From Deefgea chitinilytica (GTDB lineage Bacteria; Pseudomonadota; Gammaproteobacteria; Burkholderiales; Chitinibacteraceae), in contig NZ_WOFE01000003.1 of assembly GCF_016881405.1 (NCBI RefSeq), positions 186,001 through 250,000 on the forward strand: DNA of 64,000 bases, read 5' to 3'. The position numbers and the translations under genes are program-made. Below are positions 18,448-26,615 of this stretch, one piece after another. The stretch's first letter is position 1. Every line of letters begins with the position of its first letter. Under the pieces are notes generated by a model. It ran no database searches, was not told the DNA's origin, and worked only from the letters and a program-made list of their open reading frames with translations.

Positions 18448-19214
18448 TATTTTGCTCCTTGTGCGATGAGTTCTTGCACCCAGCGGGTATGCCCTTCGCG
18501 CAGCAAAATCAGCGTGCGAACGCGGGACAATGCCGTTGCGATGCTGTACATCCACGCTGCGAATGACATCAGCAGCATTGCAATCAGCATGGTGGTCGCC
18601 ATCGTTGAGCCTTTTTCGATTGAAATCGATGCGCCTTGATGCAGCGTATTCCACCATTTCACCGAGAAATAAATCACCGGCACATTAAACACACCCACAA
18701 TCGCGAGCACCGAGCCTGCTTTGTCGGCGCGATCAGGTTCATCGATACTGCGCGTGAGTGCGATAAAACCCAGATACAGAAAAAACAGCAGCAACATCGA
18801 CGTCAGCCGCGCATCCCACACCCAATACGTGCCCCACATCGGCTTGCCCCACAGCGCACCAGTGACGAGTGATAAAAACGCCATCAGCGCACCAGTTGGC
18901 GCGAGTGCTTGCGCCATCATCGCCGATAGCCGCGTGCGTAAAATTAAATGCATCACTGACCAAAACGCCATCACGATATAAATAAACATCGCCATCCAGC
19001 TCGTTGGTACGTGCAGGAAAATAATCCGATAGCCTTCCCCTTGTTGCGCATCAGCGGGGGCAAGGGCAAAACCGAGCCATAGACCAGCGATTGCCAGCAG
19101 CGTGGCGAGTGTTGCAAAAAATGGCAGCAGTTTGCCGGCCAGCGGGTAGAACTGCAGTGGCGAGGCGAAGTGAAATAGGTTTAGCCAGCGTGGGGCTTCA
19201 GGGTTCGGTTTCAT
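18447..19214 (-). CDS. ccmC: CcmC, haem handling membrane protein
   Basis: Six-helix membrane protein of 255 residues that loads haem onto CcmE. The tryptophan-rich segment GTYWVWDARLTS is the CcmC form of the WWD domain. It is separated from ccmB by about 480 bases of repeat DNA (19215-19696), although ccmABCD are usually contiguous. It may therefore need its own promoter or read-through transcription. Confidence 0.94.
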   Translation of the reverse strand: MKPNPEAPRWLNLFHFASPLQFYPLAGKLLPFFATLATLLAIAGLWLGFALAPADAQQGEGYRIIFLHVPTSWMAMFIYIVMAFWSVMHLILRTRLSAMMAQALAPTGALMAFLSLVTGALWGKPMWGTYWVWDARLTSMLLLFFLYLGFIALTRSIDEPDRADKAGSVLAIVGVFNVPVIYFSVKWWNTLHQGASISIEKGSTMATTMLIAMLLMSFAAWMYSIATALSRVRTLILLREGHTRWVQELIAQGAK

Positions 19215-19696
19215 TTTTACTGCTCTGTTATGCGGCGATGCCGCGTGTTTTTTAGTGCGCGGGCTGCCGCGCAGCAGGAAGGGGGCTTTGCTTCTCCAAA
19301 GCCCGCTTTACCCCAAAGGAGCCCCGAGGCGCGCCCAGCTCCGCTGTTCCCTTGCTCGTCGTGAGCCAAACGATGAAGCTGTTGGTCTCTCTCCTCACGC
19401 GGTGCGCGCTTTAACGGGGGTTTAAGCCCCTGCCCAATCATCGCGGCACTGCATTTGTGATGTTGCTGTATTGAGATTTTGTGCTGATACGATGTCATGC
19501 TCGGTGGACTGAGGTTTTTAAATCTCTCGATATCAAGCCGACGAAGTCGGTGCAGATATAGGTGCGCCTTTCTTTGCTGATTTTCTTTGGGGACTGAATA
19601 TATAAAATCCCAAAGAAAGTAAGTCCTTGTCGCGGATTGCGACTGTAAAGCAATGTGCCGTAGGCACTGCAAAGAATGCGGACTTGAAAGCATCGC
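19215..19696. repeat. Repeat block between ccmB and ccmC (dispersed-repeat copy 2)
   Basis: No gene is supported here. Bases about 19240-19440 match the dispersed repeat family (core AGCCAAACGAT at 19364-19374, preceded by a GCGCCCAGCTCCGCTG tract). At 19577-19615 a hairpin pairs TTTCTTTGGG with CCCAAAGAAA. The block interrupts an otherwise gapless operon. Confidence 0.75.
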
Positions 19697-20371
19697 TTAC
19701 TCCACCGCCAGCCGCATGGCCATCGCTGCTAACCATGGCGCTAAAAATAGCGATCCGCACAGAATCGCCGCCAGTAATGACAATTCGGCGTAACCGGTTA
19801 ATCCGCCACTGACCGCCGCCACCGCGCCGCTGCCGAAAATCAGCACAGGCGCGTACAGCGGTAGCGCCAGCAAGGCCAAGAGCATTTCGCCTTGGCGTAC
19901 GCCCAAGGTCAGCGCTGCGCCAACGCTGCCGAGTGCGCTGAGGGTTGGTGTGCCAATCAGTAGCGTCGCCATCAGCATCAATAATGCATCAGCCTCTAAG
20001 CCGTATTGAATGCCCAGTAGCGGGGCAATCAAGGTCAGTGGTACGCCAGTGCTCAGCCAATGGGCGATGAGTTTGCCGGCGACCATTACGCTGGCGGGGG
20101 CTGGCGCAAGCAGCAGTTGTTCGAGCGTGCCGTCTTGCCAGTCGGCGTGAAACAGCCGTGGTAGCGCGAGTAAATTGGCCAAAATCGCCGCTACCCACAA
20201 CACGCCGGGGCCGATCCGCGCCAGCAATTGCGGCTCGGGTCCGACGGCGAGCGGAAATAGACTGGCGACTAAGACAAAGAAAACCAGTCCAACTAGTAAA
20301 TCACCACGTTGTTGCCATGCGAGCAGTAGATCACGTTGAATGACGGTGAGGAAAAAACGGCTGTAGCTCAT
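19697..20371 (-). CDS. ccmB: CcmB, haem exporter ABC permease
   Basis: Six-helix permease of 224 residues that pairs with CcmA; the CcmAB complex releases haem-loaded CcmE from CcmC. Family features include FFLTVIQRDLLLAWQQRGD near the N-terminus and the DGTLEQLLLAP segment. It overlaps ccmA by four bases. The stop is followed at once by the repeat block. Confidence 0.94.
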   Translation of the reverse strand: MSYSRFFLTVIQRDLLLAWQQRGDLLVGLVFFVLVASLFPLAVGPEPQLLARIGPGVLWVAAILANLLALPRLFHADWQDGTLEQLLLAPAPASVMVAGKLIAHWLSTGVPLTLIAPLLGIQYGLEADALLMLMATLLIGTPTLSALGSVGAALTLGVRQGEMLLALLALPLYAPVLIFGSGAVAAVSGGLTGYAELSLLAAILCGSLFLAPWLAAMAMRLAVE

Positions 20372-20991
20372 TTTTTCACCGATAGATTGAGTTCGGTGAG
20401 GTTGGGTATAGTCTCAGGAATGATTTGATGCGAGGTAAAGATCGTGATACCTCCGTTGGAGCAATGTTCGCTGATCCATGTTCCGAGTTGTTCTTGCGCT
20501 TTGGCGTCTAAACCCACAAACGGCTCGTCTAGCAACCACAGCGGACGGGGCGTAGCCACTAGTCGCGCCAATGCAGCGCGTTTTTTCTGCCCTTGTGACA
20601 AGCTCCGCACCGGTAAATCGGATTGCCGCGCCAAACCGACTTGCGCCAAAGCCTGCAAAACCGCCGCTTCAGAGAGTGGATTGCCCGCCAGTTTGGCCGT
20701 GAGCTGTAAATTGTCAAAGGGACTGAGCAACTCTTTCAGTGCGTCTTTATGACCGAGGTAATGCAACTGCGCGTAATAATCGTCGCCAAGCTTTGCAATC
20801 TTTTGCTCGCCCCAACTAATTTCACCGTGCAGCGGCTGCGTGAGACCTGCAAGCAACTTGAGTAACGTTGTTTTGCCCACGCCATTTTCACCGCGTAAAT
20901 GCACACAATCGCCCGCTTGGAACGTGAGTGAGAGCGCAGAAAACAAAAGGCGATTGCCGCGTTGGGCGGCCAGTTGGGCAATAGAAAGCAT
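20368..20991 (-). CDS. ccmA: CcmA, haem exporter ABC ATPase
   Basis: ATP-binding subunit, 207 residues. Walker A is GENGVGKTTLLK, the signature is LSQGQKKRAALARL, Walker B is LWLLDEPFVGLD and a switch histidine lies in FTSHQ. First gene of the ccm operon, divergent from moaA across 285 bases that must contain both promoters. Confidence 0.95.
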   Translation of the reverse strand: MLSIAQLAAQRGNRLLFSALSLTFQAGDCVHLRGENGVGKTTLLKLLAGLTQPLHGEISWGEQKIAKLGDDYYAQLHYLGHKDALKELLSPFDNLQLTAKLAGNPLSEAAVLQALAQVGLARQSDLPVRSLSQGQKKRAALARLVATPRPLWLLDEPFVGLDAKAQEQLGTWISEHCSNGGITIFTSHQIIPETIPNLTELNLSVKK

Positions 20992-21276
20992 GAGTGTCAG
21001 TATACGGAAGGTGCTGCTTGCGCGGCAGGTATTTGGCTCTAGCTGCGGCTATCTAATAAGAGGTAGTCCTTAATGCAAGCAGCATGGAGCAAGAATTCTT
21101 TTATAGTAATAGGTGCGGCGTGTGGCTTCAGATCGCAGACTATTCCATCGAGTGCAACAATGTGTTGTGTTGAATATAGATTCCGCCGCGATAGATTTAC
21201 TCGTACAGTTCGACTCATCTCTTAACACTGGGCGTTGCTTGTTCGCCCCTTTGTAATACGCCGTTCATAGGGAATC
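20992..21276. promoter_or_regulatory. Divergent ccmA / moaA intergenic region
   Basis: Nearly 290 bases without a gene. Promoters for both operons are expected. I looked for the molybdenum-cofactor riboswitch that precedes moaA in some proteobacteria and did not recognise it. No clear FNR or NarL palindrome was found. Confidence 0.4.
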
Positions 21277-22293
21277 ATGCAAAACCTCATCAGTACTTCG
21301 CCAGTGTCATCAGATCGGGGGTTAGCCGACCGATTTGGTCGCGCCATCCGTTATCTACGATTGTCGGTGACTGATCGCTGCGATTTGCGCTGCAATTATT
21401 GCTTGCCGAAGGGTTTTGATGGTTACGAAGAGCCAAAGAATTGGCTGAATTTCGATGAAATCACGCGATTAGTCGGCATTTTTGCACAGGCTGGCGTGTC
21501 GCGCGTGCGTTTGACTGGCGGTGAACCGCTATTGCGCAAGAATTTGCCTGAACTTGCGGCGCGTTTGGCCGTTTTGCCCGGCATCGAAGATCTGTCTTTG
21601 TCGACCAACGCGACGCAACTGGTTAAACACGCTTCCGCGCTAAAAGCGGCTGGCGTAAAACGCATCAATGTCAGCCTCGATTCGCTCGATAAAGGCTGTA
21701 TTAATACCATCACCGGCCGCGATAGTTTTGACGCGATTATGGCGGGCATTATGGCGGGCAAAGCCGCTGGCTTTGCGCCGATTAAACTCAATATGGTCGC
21801 CATGCGTGGCGTCAATGACCACGAAATCAGCCGAATGGTCGCCTTCTGCCTCGAAAATGACTTTATCTTGCGGCTAATTGAAGCGATGCCGATGGGCGAT
21901 ACTGGCCGCAATGCGCAGTATCTCGATTTGAATCCAGTGCGCGAGCAACTGGTACAGCAATTTGCTCTGATTCCCGAAGTGGCCGAGCTGGGTGGTGGCC
22001 CAGCTCGCTATTGGCAAACTGCCGACGGTAGCGGTCGAGTCGGTTTTATCACGCCGATTTCGCAACATTTTTGCGCCACGTGTAATCGCGTGCGCTTGGC
22101 GGTCGATGGCACTTTGTATATGTGTTTGGGGCAAGAAGAAAAATTCGAATTTGCGCCTTTGTTGCGTGGCGGAGCTTCGGATTCTGAAATCCTTGCGGCA
22201 TTAAAAGAGGCGATTGAGCTAAAACCGGAGCGGCATGAGTTCAAAGAGCAGCCGGGGAAGATTATTCGGTTTATGTCGCAGACGGGGGGGTAG
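21277..22293 (+). CDS. moaA: MoaA, GTP 3',8-cyclase
   Basis: Radical SAM enzyme that makes 3',8-cyclo-GTP, the first step of molybdopterin synthesis. The 338 residues show the N-terminal cluster motif CDLRCNYC (Cys35, Cys39, Cys42), the C-terminal cluster motif HFCATCNRVR with a further Cys in LYMCLG, and the family's C-terminal Gly-Gly. It stands alone, with repeat DNA separating it from the other moa/mob genes. Product would go to MoaC, encoded in the fusion at 26616. Confidence 0.96.
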   Translation: MQNLISTSPVSSDRGLADRFGRAIRYLRLSVTDRCDLRCNYCLPKGFDGYEEPKNWLNFDEITRLVGIFAQAGVSRVRLTGGEPLLRKNLPELAARLAVLPGIEDLSLSTNATQLVKHASALKAAGVKRINVSLDSLDKGCINTITGRDSFDAIMAGIMAGKAAGFAPIKLNMVAMRGVNDHEISRMVAFCLENDFILRLIEAMPMGDTGRNAQYLDLNPVREQLVQQFALIPEVAELGGGPARYWQTADGSGRVGFITPISQHFCATCNRVRLAVDGTLYMCLGQEEKFEFAPLLRGGASDSEILAALKEAIELKPERHEFKEQPGKIIRFMSQTGG

Positions 22294-22359
22294 GTATTAG
22301 CTTATAAGCTTTGTCTATCAATTGCTCTATTTGTATACCTGCTTTTTTTATGTGCCTGC

Positions 22360-22560
22360 GGCACGATGGATTTCGATGCGCGTTTCCGTCGCGCGGACGG
22401 GTTCATTTCTTTTGCTTCTCCAAAAGAAACGAACCAAAGAAAACGAGCCCCGGGCGCGCCCAGCTCCGCTGTGCCCTCGGTCGTTCGTGAGCCAAACGAT
22501 AAAGCTGTTTGTCTCCCTCCTCACTCGGTGCGCTTGGACGGGATTTGAAAACCATGCATC
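22360..22560 (+). repeat. Dispersed repeat, copy 3
   Basis: Contains the motif CTTTTGCTTCTCCAAAAG (hairpin), CCCGGGCGCGCCCAGCTCCG, and the core AGCCAAACGAT at 22490-22500, then CTCGGTGCGCTTGGACGGG. Copy 4, about 270 bases downstream in the same orientation, repeats this order closely. Confidence 0.8.
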
Positions 22561-22629
22561 TACCATTGGCGTACTTGGTTGCGTGAATTGTTTGGTATCG
22601 CATGGTGGGTTATAGGTTTTATGTGCCTG

Positions 22630-22830
22630 CGGCACGATGGATTTTGGTGCGCGGGCTGCCGCGCGGCAGGTCTATTTCTTTTGCTTCTCCAAAAGAAATA
22701 GACGAAAGAAAAGGAGCCCCGGGCGCGCATCGGTTCCCGATGCCCTCGATCGGTCGTGAGCCAAACGATAAAACTGTTTGTCTCTCTCCTTACTCGGTGC
22801 GCTTAGACGGGATTTGAAAACCAGACATCC
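22630..22830 (+). repeat. Dispersed repeat, copy 4
   Basis: Same order of modules as copy 3, with core AGCCAAACGAT at 22759-22769. The two copies are close enough to allow recombination between them. Confidence 0.8.
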
Positions 22831-22875
22831 ACCATCGCGTGCTTGGTTGCGTGATTCGATGGACATAACATCGTT

Positions 22876-22917
22876 GGTTTCAGGTTTCAGGTTTCAGGTT
22901 TCAGGTTTCAGGTTTCA
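22876..22917 (+). repeat. Tandem array, six GGTTTCA units
   Basis: Six uninterrupted 7-bp units, followed by a partial GGTT. There is no spacer sequence, so it is not CRISPR. Copy number could vary by slippage. It lies outside any gene. Confidence 0.95.
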
Positions 22918-23029
22918 GGTTGATGTGTGGACGTATTTGAATGTGGCCTTTATTTATCATGGCCTAGATGGCAATACATCGATTTTAAATCGCGCTCGTT
23001 GGTCTGGGGTTTAATATCCCGTTAAAACG

Positions 23030-23185
23030 AACACCGAGCACGAAGCGAGACGAACGGTTTTATCGTTTGGCTCGCGCCACGCGAGGGAACGGCGGAGCCG
23101 GGTTCGTCCCGGGTCGCCTTCTTTTGCTTACTTTTCTTGGCGAAGCAAGAAAAGTAAGTGCCGCGGCGCATAGCCGCTGACGATG
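23030..23185 (-). repeat. Dispersed repeat, copy 5 (inverted)
   Basis: The reverse strand shows the hairpin CACTTACTTTTCTTG...CAAGAAAAGTAAG also in copy 1, and the core AGCCAAACGAT (23062-23072) also in copies 2-4. It therefore links the two repeat subtypes into one family. Confidence 0.75.
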
Positions 23186-23308
23186 CTTGGAAGTAAATGG
23201 AGTGGATAGGTTAAACTGTAGTTTTTGACTTGCCGCTGGCTAGAACCGGAATTTGAATATAATTATCGTTTAGGCCAACAAAGACAATTGAGAATCGACT
23301 AAGAAATC

Positions 23309-23706
23309 ATGAAAAAAACAAAGCTTAAATCTCTACTTATAGTGTTATTTTCACTTACTTTATTTTCGTTTTACTTGTATTTTTCATCGAGCCCTATTGA
23401 GCGATATGCTGAAGTAAATCCCAAAGGCTACTTAATACTTACTATGGCCTACAAAACTTGGCCTGTTACTTCTCCAGATATTGTTAAAGAGCAAATGGAA
23501 AAAGAAGGTTATCTAAGTCTCAAAGTATTTCGTGAATTTTTTCAAAAAATATTCTTAGTCCATATTTAACTAAGGAAAAACATAAAGATAGGTTAATTGA
23601 TAGTGTGAGAATAAAAAACAATCAAGACTACGATGAGGCAGAGTTGGAATTTATGAGAAAAGGATTGGAGAAGGAAATCGCTCGTAAGTACCAAATATCA
23701 AATTAG
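23309..23706 (+). pseudogene. Small exported/anchored hypothetical protein, frameshifted
   Basis: I do not recognise this protein. The first frame (ATG 23309, stop ending at 23569) gives 86 residues with a basic start and one hydrophobic helix (about 8-26). Near 23537-23550, in a T6-C-A6 tract, a one-base shift opens a second frame that continues without stops to TAG at 23706, adding about 50 residues (for example KEKHKDRLIDSVRI and ELEFMRKGLEKEI). The continuous charged, helical tail suggests one gene of roughly 132 residues broken by a homopolymer change, or a sequencing error, or a programmed shift. Base composition is more AT-rich than its neighbours, a hint of foreign origin. Confidence 0.6.
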
Positions 23707-23718
23707 ATAGCTACGTAG

Positions 23719-23781
23719 CTCCGATTAGCGTAGCGTAATCGGAGGAATGACTTGCGTACGATTACGCTATGCTAATCGTAC
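23719..23781. repeat. Twin hairpins, REP-like
   Basis: Two adjacent 26-base hairpins: 23719-23744 (CTCCGATTA / TAATCGGAG, 9-bp stem) and 23756-23781 (GTACGATTA / TAATCGTAC, 9-bp stem). Their loops, GCGTAGCG and CGCTATGC, and stems are related. Paired palindromes of this kind resemble REP/BIME units found between bacterial genes. Confidence 0.75.
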
Positions 23782-23892
23782 CTACCTGCTGATGTTTCCG
23801 CTTTGGGTCGAAATCTGATTTTCATATCTAGTGGTAATTAGATTGGTTGTTAATAAAAAAACGAGAATTAAATTGTTTGTTTAAAATCTTAA

Positions 23893-24405
23893 ATGCTAAA
23901 AAAATCTCCCCATATCCTCGCCATCACCGGCTACTCCGGTTCCGGTAAAACCACCCTTATCGAAGCACTACTCCCCGAACTCGCTCAACTTGGCTGGCGG
24001 GTGAATGTGATTAAGCATTCGCATCATGATTTGGAGCTGGAGCCGCCGCGTAAAGACAGCGCGCGGTTTCGCGCGGCGGGGGCGGGGGAGGTGATGGTGG
24101 TTTCGCCGTTTCGTTATGCGATTGTGCATGAACTGCGCGGCGCGGCGGAACCGACGTTGGCCGAGCAAATCGCCCGTCTTGCGCCAGCGGATTTGACGCT
24201 GCTGGAAGGCTTTAAGTCGGCAGAAATTCCTAAGATTGAAATCTGGCGCGAGGCGAATGGTAAACCACTGTTGTATCCGATTGATGCCAGTATTATCGCG
24301 ATTGCCACGGATAGTAATGAGCAGCAGGCGATACCCGTGCTAAATTTGAATGATATTCCCGCGCTGGCGCGGTTTATTTTTGATTTGTTTGCTAAAAAAC
24401 CGTAG
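23893..24405 (+). CDS. mobB: MobB, molybdopterin-guanine dinucleotide biosynthesis adaptor
   Basis: GTP-binding protein that assists MobA in making the guanine dinucleotide form of molybdenum cofactor. The 170 residues carry a P-loop GYSGSGKT (13-20) and family segments such as NVIKHSHHD and LLEGFK. Length is normal. The stop codon abuts an inverted-repeat element (24405-24607) that separates it from moeA. Confidence 0.94.
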   Translation: MLKKSPHILAITGYSGSGKTTLIEALLPELAQLGWRVNVIKHSHHDLELEPPRKDSARFRAAGAGEVMVVSPFRYAIVHELRGAAEPTLAEQIARLAPADLTLLEGFKSAEIPKIEIWREANGKPLLYPIDASIIAIATDSNEQQAIPVLNLNDIPALARFIFDLFAKKP

Positions 24406-24607
24406 TCCACGAAAAACACGAAATGCACGAAAAAAATTTTTCTTTAGCGACGAGTTTGGCGTTTAGGACTTGGTGCATATTAACTTCCCAATATTGGCGT
24501 CATTCCCGATAAAAGTATTCGGAGATGATGGTTTGGTTGAGCTTGGCATTTCGGACGCTTATTTTTAACCTAATTGTCTTTGTTCGTGTTTTTCGTACCT
24601 TTCGTGG
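24405..24607. mobile_element. 203-bp inverted-repeat (MITE-like) element before moeA
   Basis: Ends are GTCCACGAAAAACACGAAA on the left and its near-complement on the right (CGTACCTTTCGTGGG). They match the ends of the element inside ccmH at 15172-15310; the interior is different. It has no coding capacity and begins on the last base of the mobB stop codon. Confidence 0.7.
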
Positions 24608-24650
24608 GCTCCGCTTTTGACTTGTTCTGATTAATTTTTTGGAAACTCGC

Positions 24651-25841
24651 ATGCTTGATTTTGATACCGCGCTGGCTAATTTGTTGGCTGCTGCGCGCCG
24701 CATTACTGATATTGAAACCGTGCCGCTGCTCTCTGCGAATGGGCGCGTGTTGGCGCAAGATATCGTCGCGCCGATTAATGTGCCCGGTTTTGATAACAGT
24801 GCGATGGATGGCTATGCGCTCAATATTGCCGATTTTGCCGCGCCACCAGCCGATTTTGTCATTAGCCAGCGGATTGCGGCGGGTGAGGTGGGGACAAGCT
24901 TGGCGGTGGGGGAGGCAGCGCGGATTTTTACGGGCGCGCCGATTCCTGCGGGGGCGAATGCGGTGGCGATGCAGGAAGTCTGCAGCGTGAGCGAAGGCCG
25001 TGCCAGCGTGGCGATGTCGCTGAAACAGGGCGCAAATATTCGGCGTGCAGGCGAAGACATCGCCGCGCAGACTGTGGTGCTGGCGGCGGGAACGCGCTTG
25101 GGTGCAGCGGAAATTGGTTTGGCGGCGTCGATTGGTGTGTCGATTTTGCCGGTGGTGCGGCGCTTGAAAGTGGCTTTGCTTAGCACTGGGGACGAGTTGG
25201 TCGAGCCGGGATTCAATTTGGCTGCGGGGCAGATTTATAACTCGAATCGCTATGCGATCAATACTTTGCTGCAAACGCTGGGCTGCGTGGTGAGCGACTT
25301 TGGCATTGTGGCTGATGAGCGCGAGGCGACGATTGCGCTGTTGCAAAAAGCCGCAGCAGCACACGATGTTGTTGTGACTTCTGGAGGGGTATCAGTTGGT
25401 GAAGAAGATCACGTAAAGGCTGCGGTTGAATACCTAGGTGAGCTTGATTTGTGGAAAATCGCGATGAAACCTGGCAAACCATTCGCGCATGGCCGGATTG
25501 GCGACACTGATTTTATTGGCTTGCCCGGCAACCCAGTATCAAGCTTTGTGACTTTTCTGATGCTGGTGCGACCGTTCTTGTTAGCAAGACAAGGTGTTCA
25601 GCAGCTTGAACCGATGCGTTTGCCGTTGATCGCTGCATTTGATTGGAAAAAGGCCGGAGATCGACGTGAGTTCTTGCGTGTTCGGCTCAATCGTACTGGT
25701 CAAGTTGAGCTATTCCCACGCCAAGGCTCTGGCGTGTTGACCTCGATGGTGTGGAGCGATGGTTTGGTCGATTTGCCGGCAGGACAAACGATTGCAGCGG
25801 GCGAGGTGGTGTCGTACTTGCCCTTGTCGGTGTTGTGTTAA
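24651..25841 (+). CDS. moeA: MoeA, molybdopterin molybdenumtransferase
   Basis: Inserts molybdenum into adenylylated molybdopterin. The 396 residues span the four MoeA domains, with family motifs PGFDNSAMDGYA, FTGAPIPAGANAV, TSGGVSVGEEDHVK and GLPGNPVSSF. I start at ATG 24651, which has a TGGA site upstream, instead of an in-frame TTG at 24639. It begins the run moeA-moaD-moaE-mobA/moaC. Confidence 0.95.
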   Translation: MLDFDTALANLLAAARRITDIETVPLLSANGRVLAQDIVAPINVPGFDNSAMDGYALNIADFAAPPADFVISQRIAAGEVGTSLAVGEAARIFTGAPIPAGANAVAMQEVCSVSEGRASVAMSLKQGANIRRAGEDIAAQTVVLAAGTRLGAAEIGLAASIGVSILPVVRRLKVALLSTGDELVEPGFNLAAGQIYNSNRYAINTLLQTLGCVVSDFGIVADEREATIALLQKAAAAHDVVVTSGGVSVGEEDHVKAAVEYLGELDLWKIAMKPGKPFAHGRIGDTDFIGLPGNPVSSFVTFLMLVRPFLLARQGVQQLEPMRLPLIAAFDWKKAGDRREFLRVRLNRTGQVELFPRQGSGVLTSMVWSDGLVDLPAGQTIAAGEVVSYLPLSVLC

Positions 25842-25851
25842 AGGAAAGATT

Positions 25852-26100
25852 ATGATTTCCGTAGTGTATTTCGCGCGTTTAAAAGAAGTATTTGGCCTTG
25901 CTGAAGAAACGCTGGCCAACACGCCCGCTAGTGTTGCTGATTTAATTGATTTACTGGCGGCACGCGGTGGCGTCTGGAGCGAGGAATTGGCGGGGGGCAA
26001 GGTGTTTCGCGTGGCGATAAATCAAGAGATGGCGCGCCTGAGCGATGAGATTCCCGAGGGCGCCGAAGTGGCGATTTTCCCGCCGGTGACCGGAGGTTGA
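25852..26100 (+). CDS. moaD: MoaD, molybdopterin synthase small subunit
   Basis: Ubiquitin-like sulfur carrier; its C-terminal Gly-Gly (PPVTGG) is thiocarboxylated and donates sulfur in molybdopterin synthase. It has 82 residues from ATG 25852, which follows AAGGAAAG, 10 bases after the moeA stop. An upstream extension in the same frame overlaps moeA and is not needed. Confidence 0.94.
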   Translation: MISVVYFARLKEVFGLAEETLANTPASVADLIDLLAARGGVWSEELAGGKVFRVAINQEMARLSDEIPEGAEVAIFPPVTGG

Positions 26101-26102
26101 GT

Positions 26103-26567
26103 GTGGATCAAACTGTCGCAGATCTGATTGTTGTACAGACGCAGGATTTTGATGTGGCTGCTGAGTATGCGCGGCTTGCGGGTGATGCCCGTATTGGTGC
26201 GGTGGTGATGTTTGTCGGTCGCGTGCGGGATTTGAGCCCTGAGCCTGAATTGATCGCCTTGGAATTAGAGCATTACCCCAAAATGACCGAACGGGCTTTG
26301 CAACAGATTGTGGCTGATGTGCGAGCGCGTTGGGCGCTTGACGCGGTGACGCTGATTCACCGCGTTGGTCCCTTACACCCAGCTGAGCAAATTGTGTTGG
26401 TTTTGACCGCCAGTGCGCATCGCGATGTCGCATATGCTGCAAATGCGTATATCATGGATTACTTAAAAACAGAGGCGCCGTTTTGGAAGAAAGAAGTGAG
26501 CTCGACCGCTAGTCATTGGGTGGATGCGCGCGAATCTGACCAAACGGCAAGGCAACGTTGGGAATGA
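26103..26567 (+). CDS. moaE: MoaE, molybdopterin synthase catalytic subunit
   Basis: Converts cyclic pyranopterin monophosphate to molybdopterin with MoaD. The 154 residues include GAVVMFVGRVRD, LELEHYPKM and the active-site lysine region TEAPFWKKE. A GGAGG at 26092-26096 lies six bases before GTG 26103, which I take as the start; a TTG at 26097 overlaps the site. It starts two bases after the moaD stop. Confidence 0.94.
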   Translation: MDQTVADLIVVQTQDFDVAAEYARLAGDARIGAVVMFVGRVRDLSPEPELIALELEHYPKMTERALQQIVADVRARWALDAVTLIHRVGPLHPAEQIVLVLTASAHRDVAYAANAYIMDYLKTEAPFWKKEVSSTASHWVDARESDQTARQRWE

Positions 26568-26615
26568 TGTGATGGTCGTGGCAGCGATTGCGTTAGCACG
26601 GGCGGGGAAGAATCA

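Larger units (their letters stand above)
22294..23308. repeat. 1-kb repeat-dense intergenic region
   Basis: No gene is credible in this kilobase between moaA and a small hypothetical gene. It holds two direct copies of the dispersed repeat (about 22360-22560 and 22630-22830), a GGTTTCA tandem array, a degenerate copy of the stem-loop arm seen after eptA (GGCCTAGATGGCAATACATCG near 22964-22981) and a further inverted repeat copy (about 23030-23185). Several overlapping short frames on both strands follow the repeats. Confidence 0.7.

Noticed and set aside
20992-21276. Molybdenum-cofactor riboswitch before moaA
   Set aside because: I could not recognise the conserved helices or loops of the Moco RNA motif; a covariance search would settle it.
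22322-22866. Cluster of 60-97-codon frames in the repeat region after moaA
   Set aside because: They follow the dispersed repeats on both strands and share repeat-derived peptides; no ribosome sites.
22876-22917. Possible CRISPR array
   Set aside because: Units are 7 bp and contiguous, with no spacers and no cas genes.
24570-25364. 264-codon minus-strand frame over moeA
   Set aside because: Shadow of moeA; Arg/His-rich composition typical of antisense reading of GC-biased codons.
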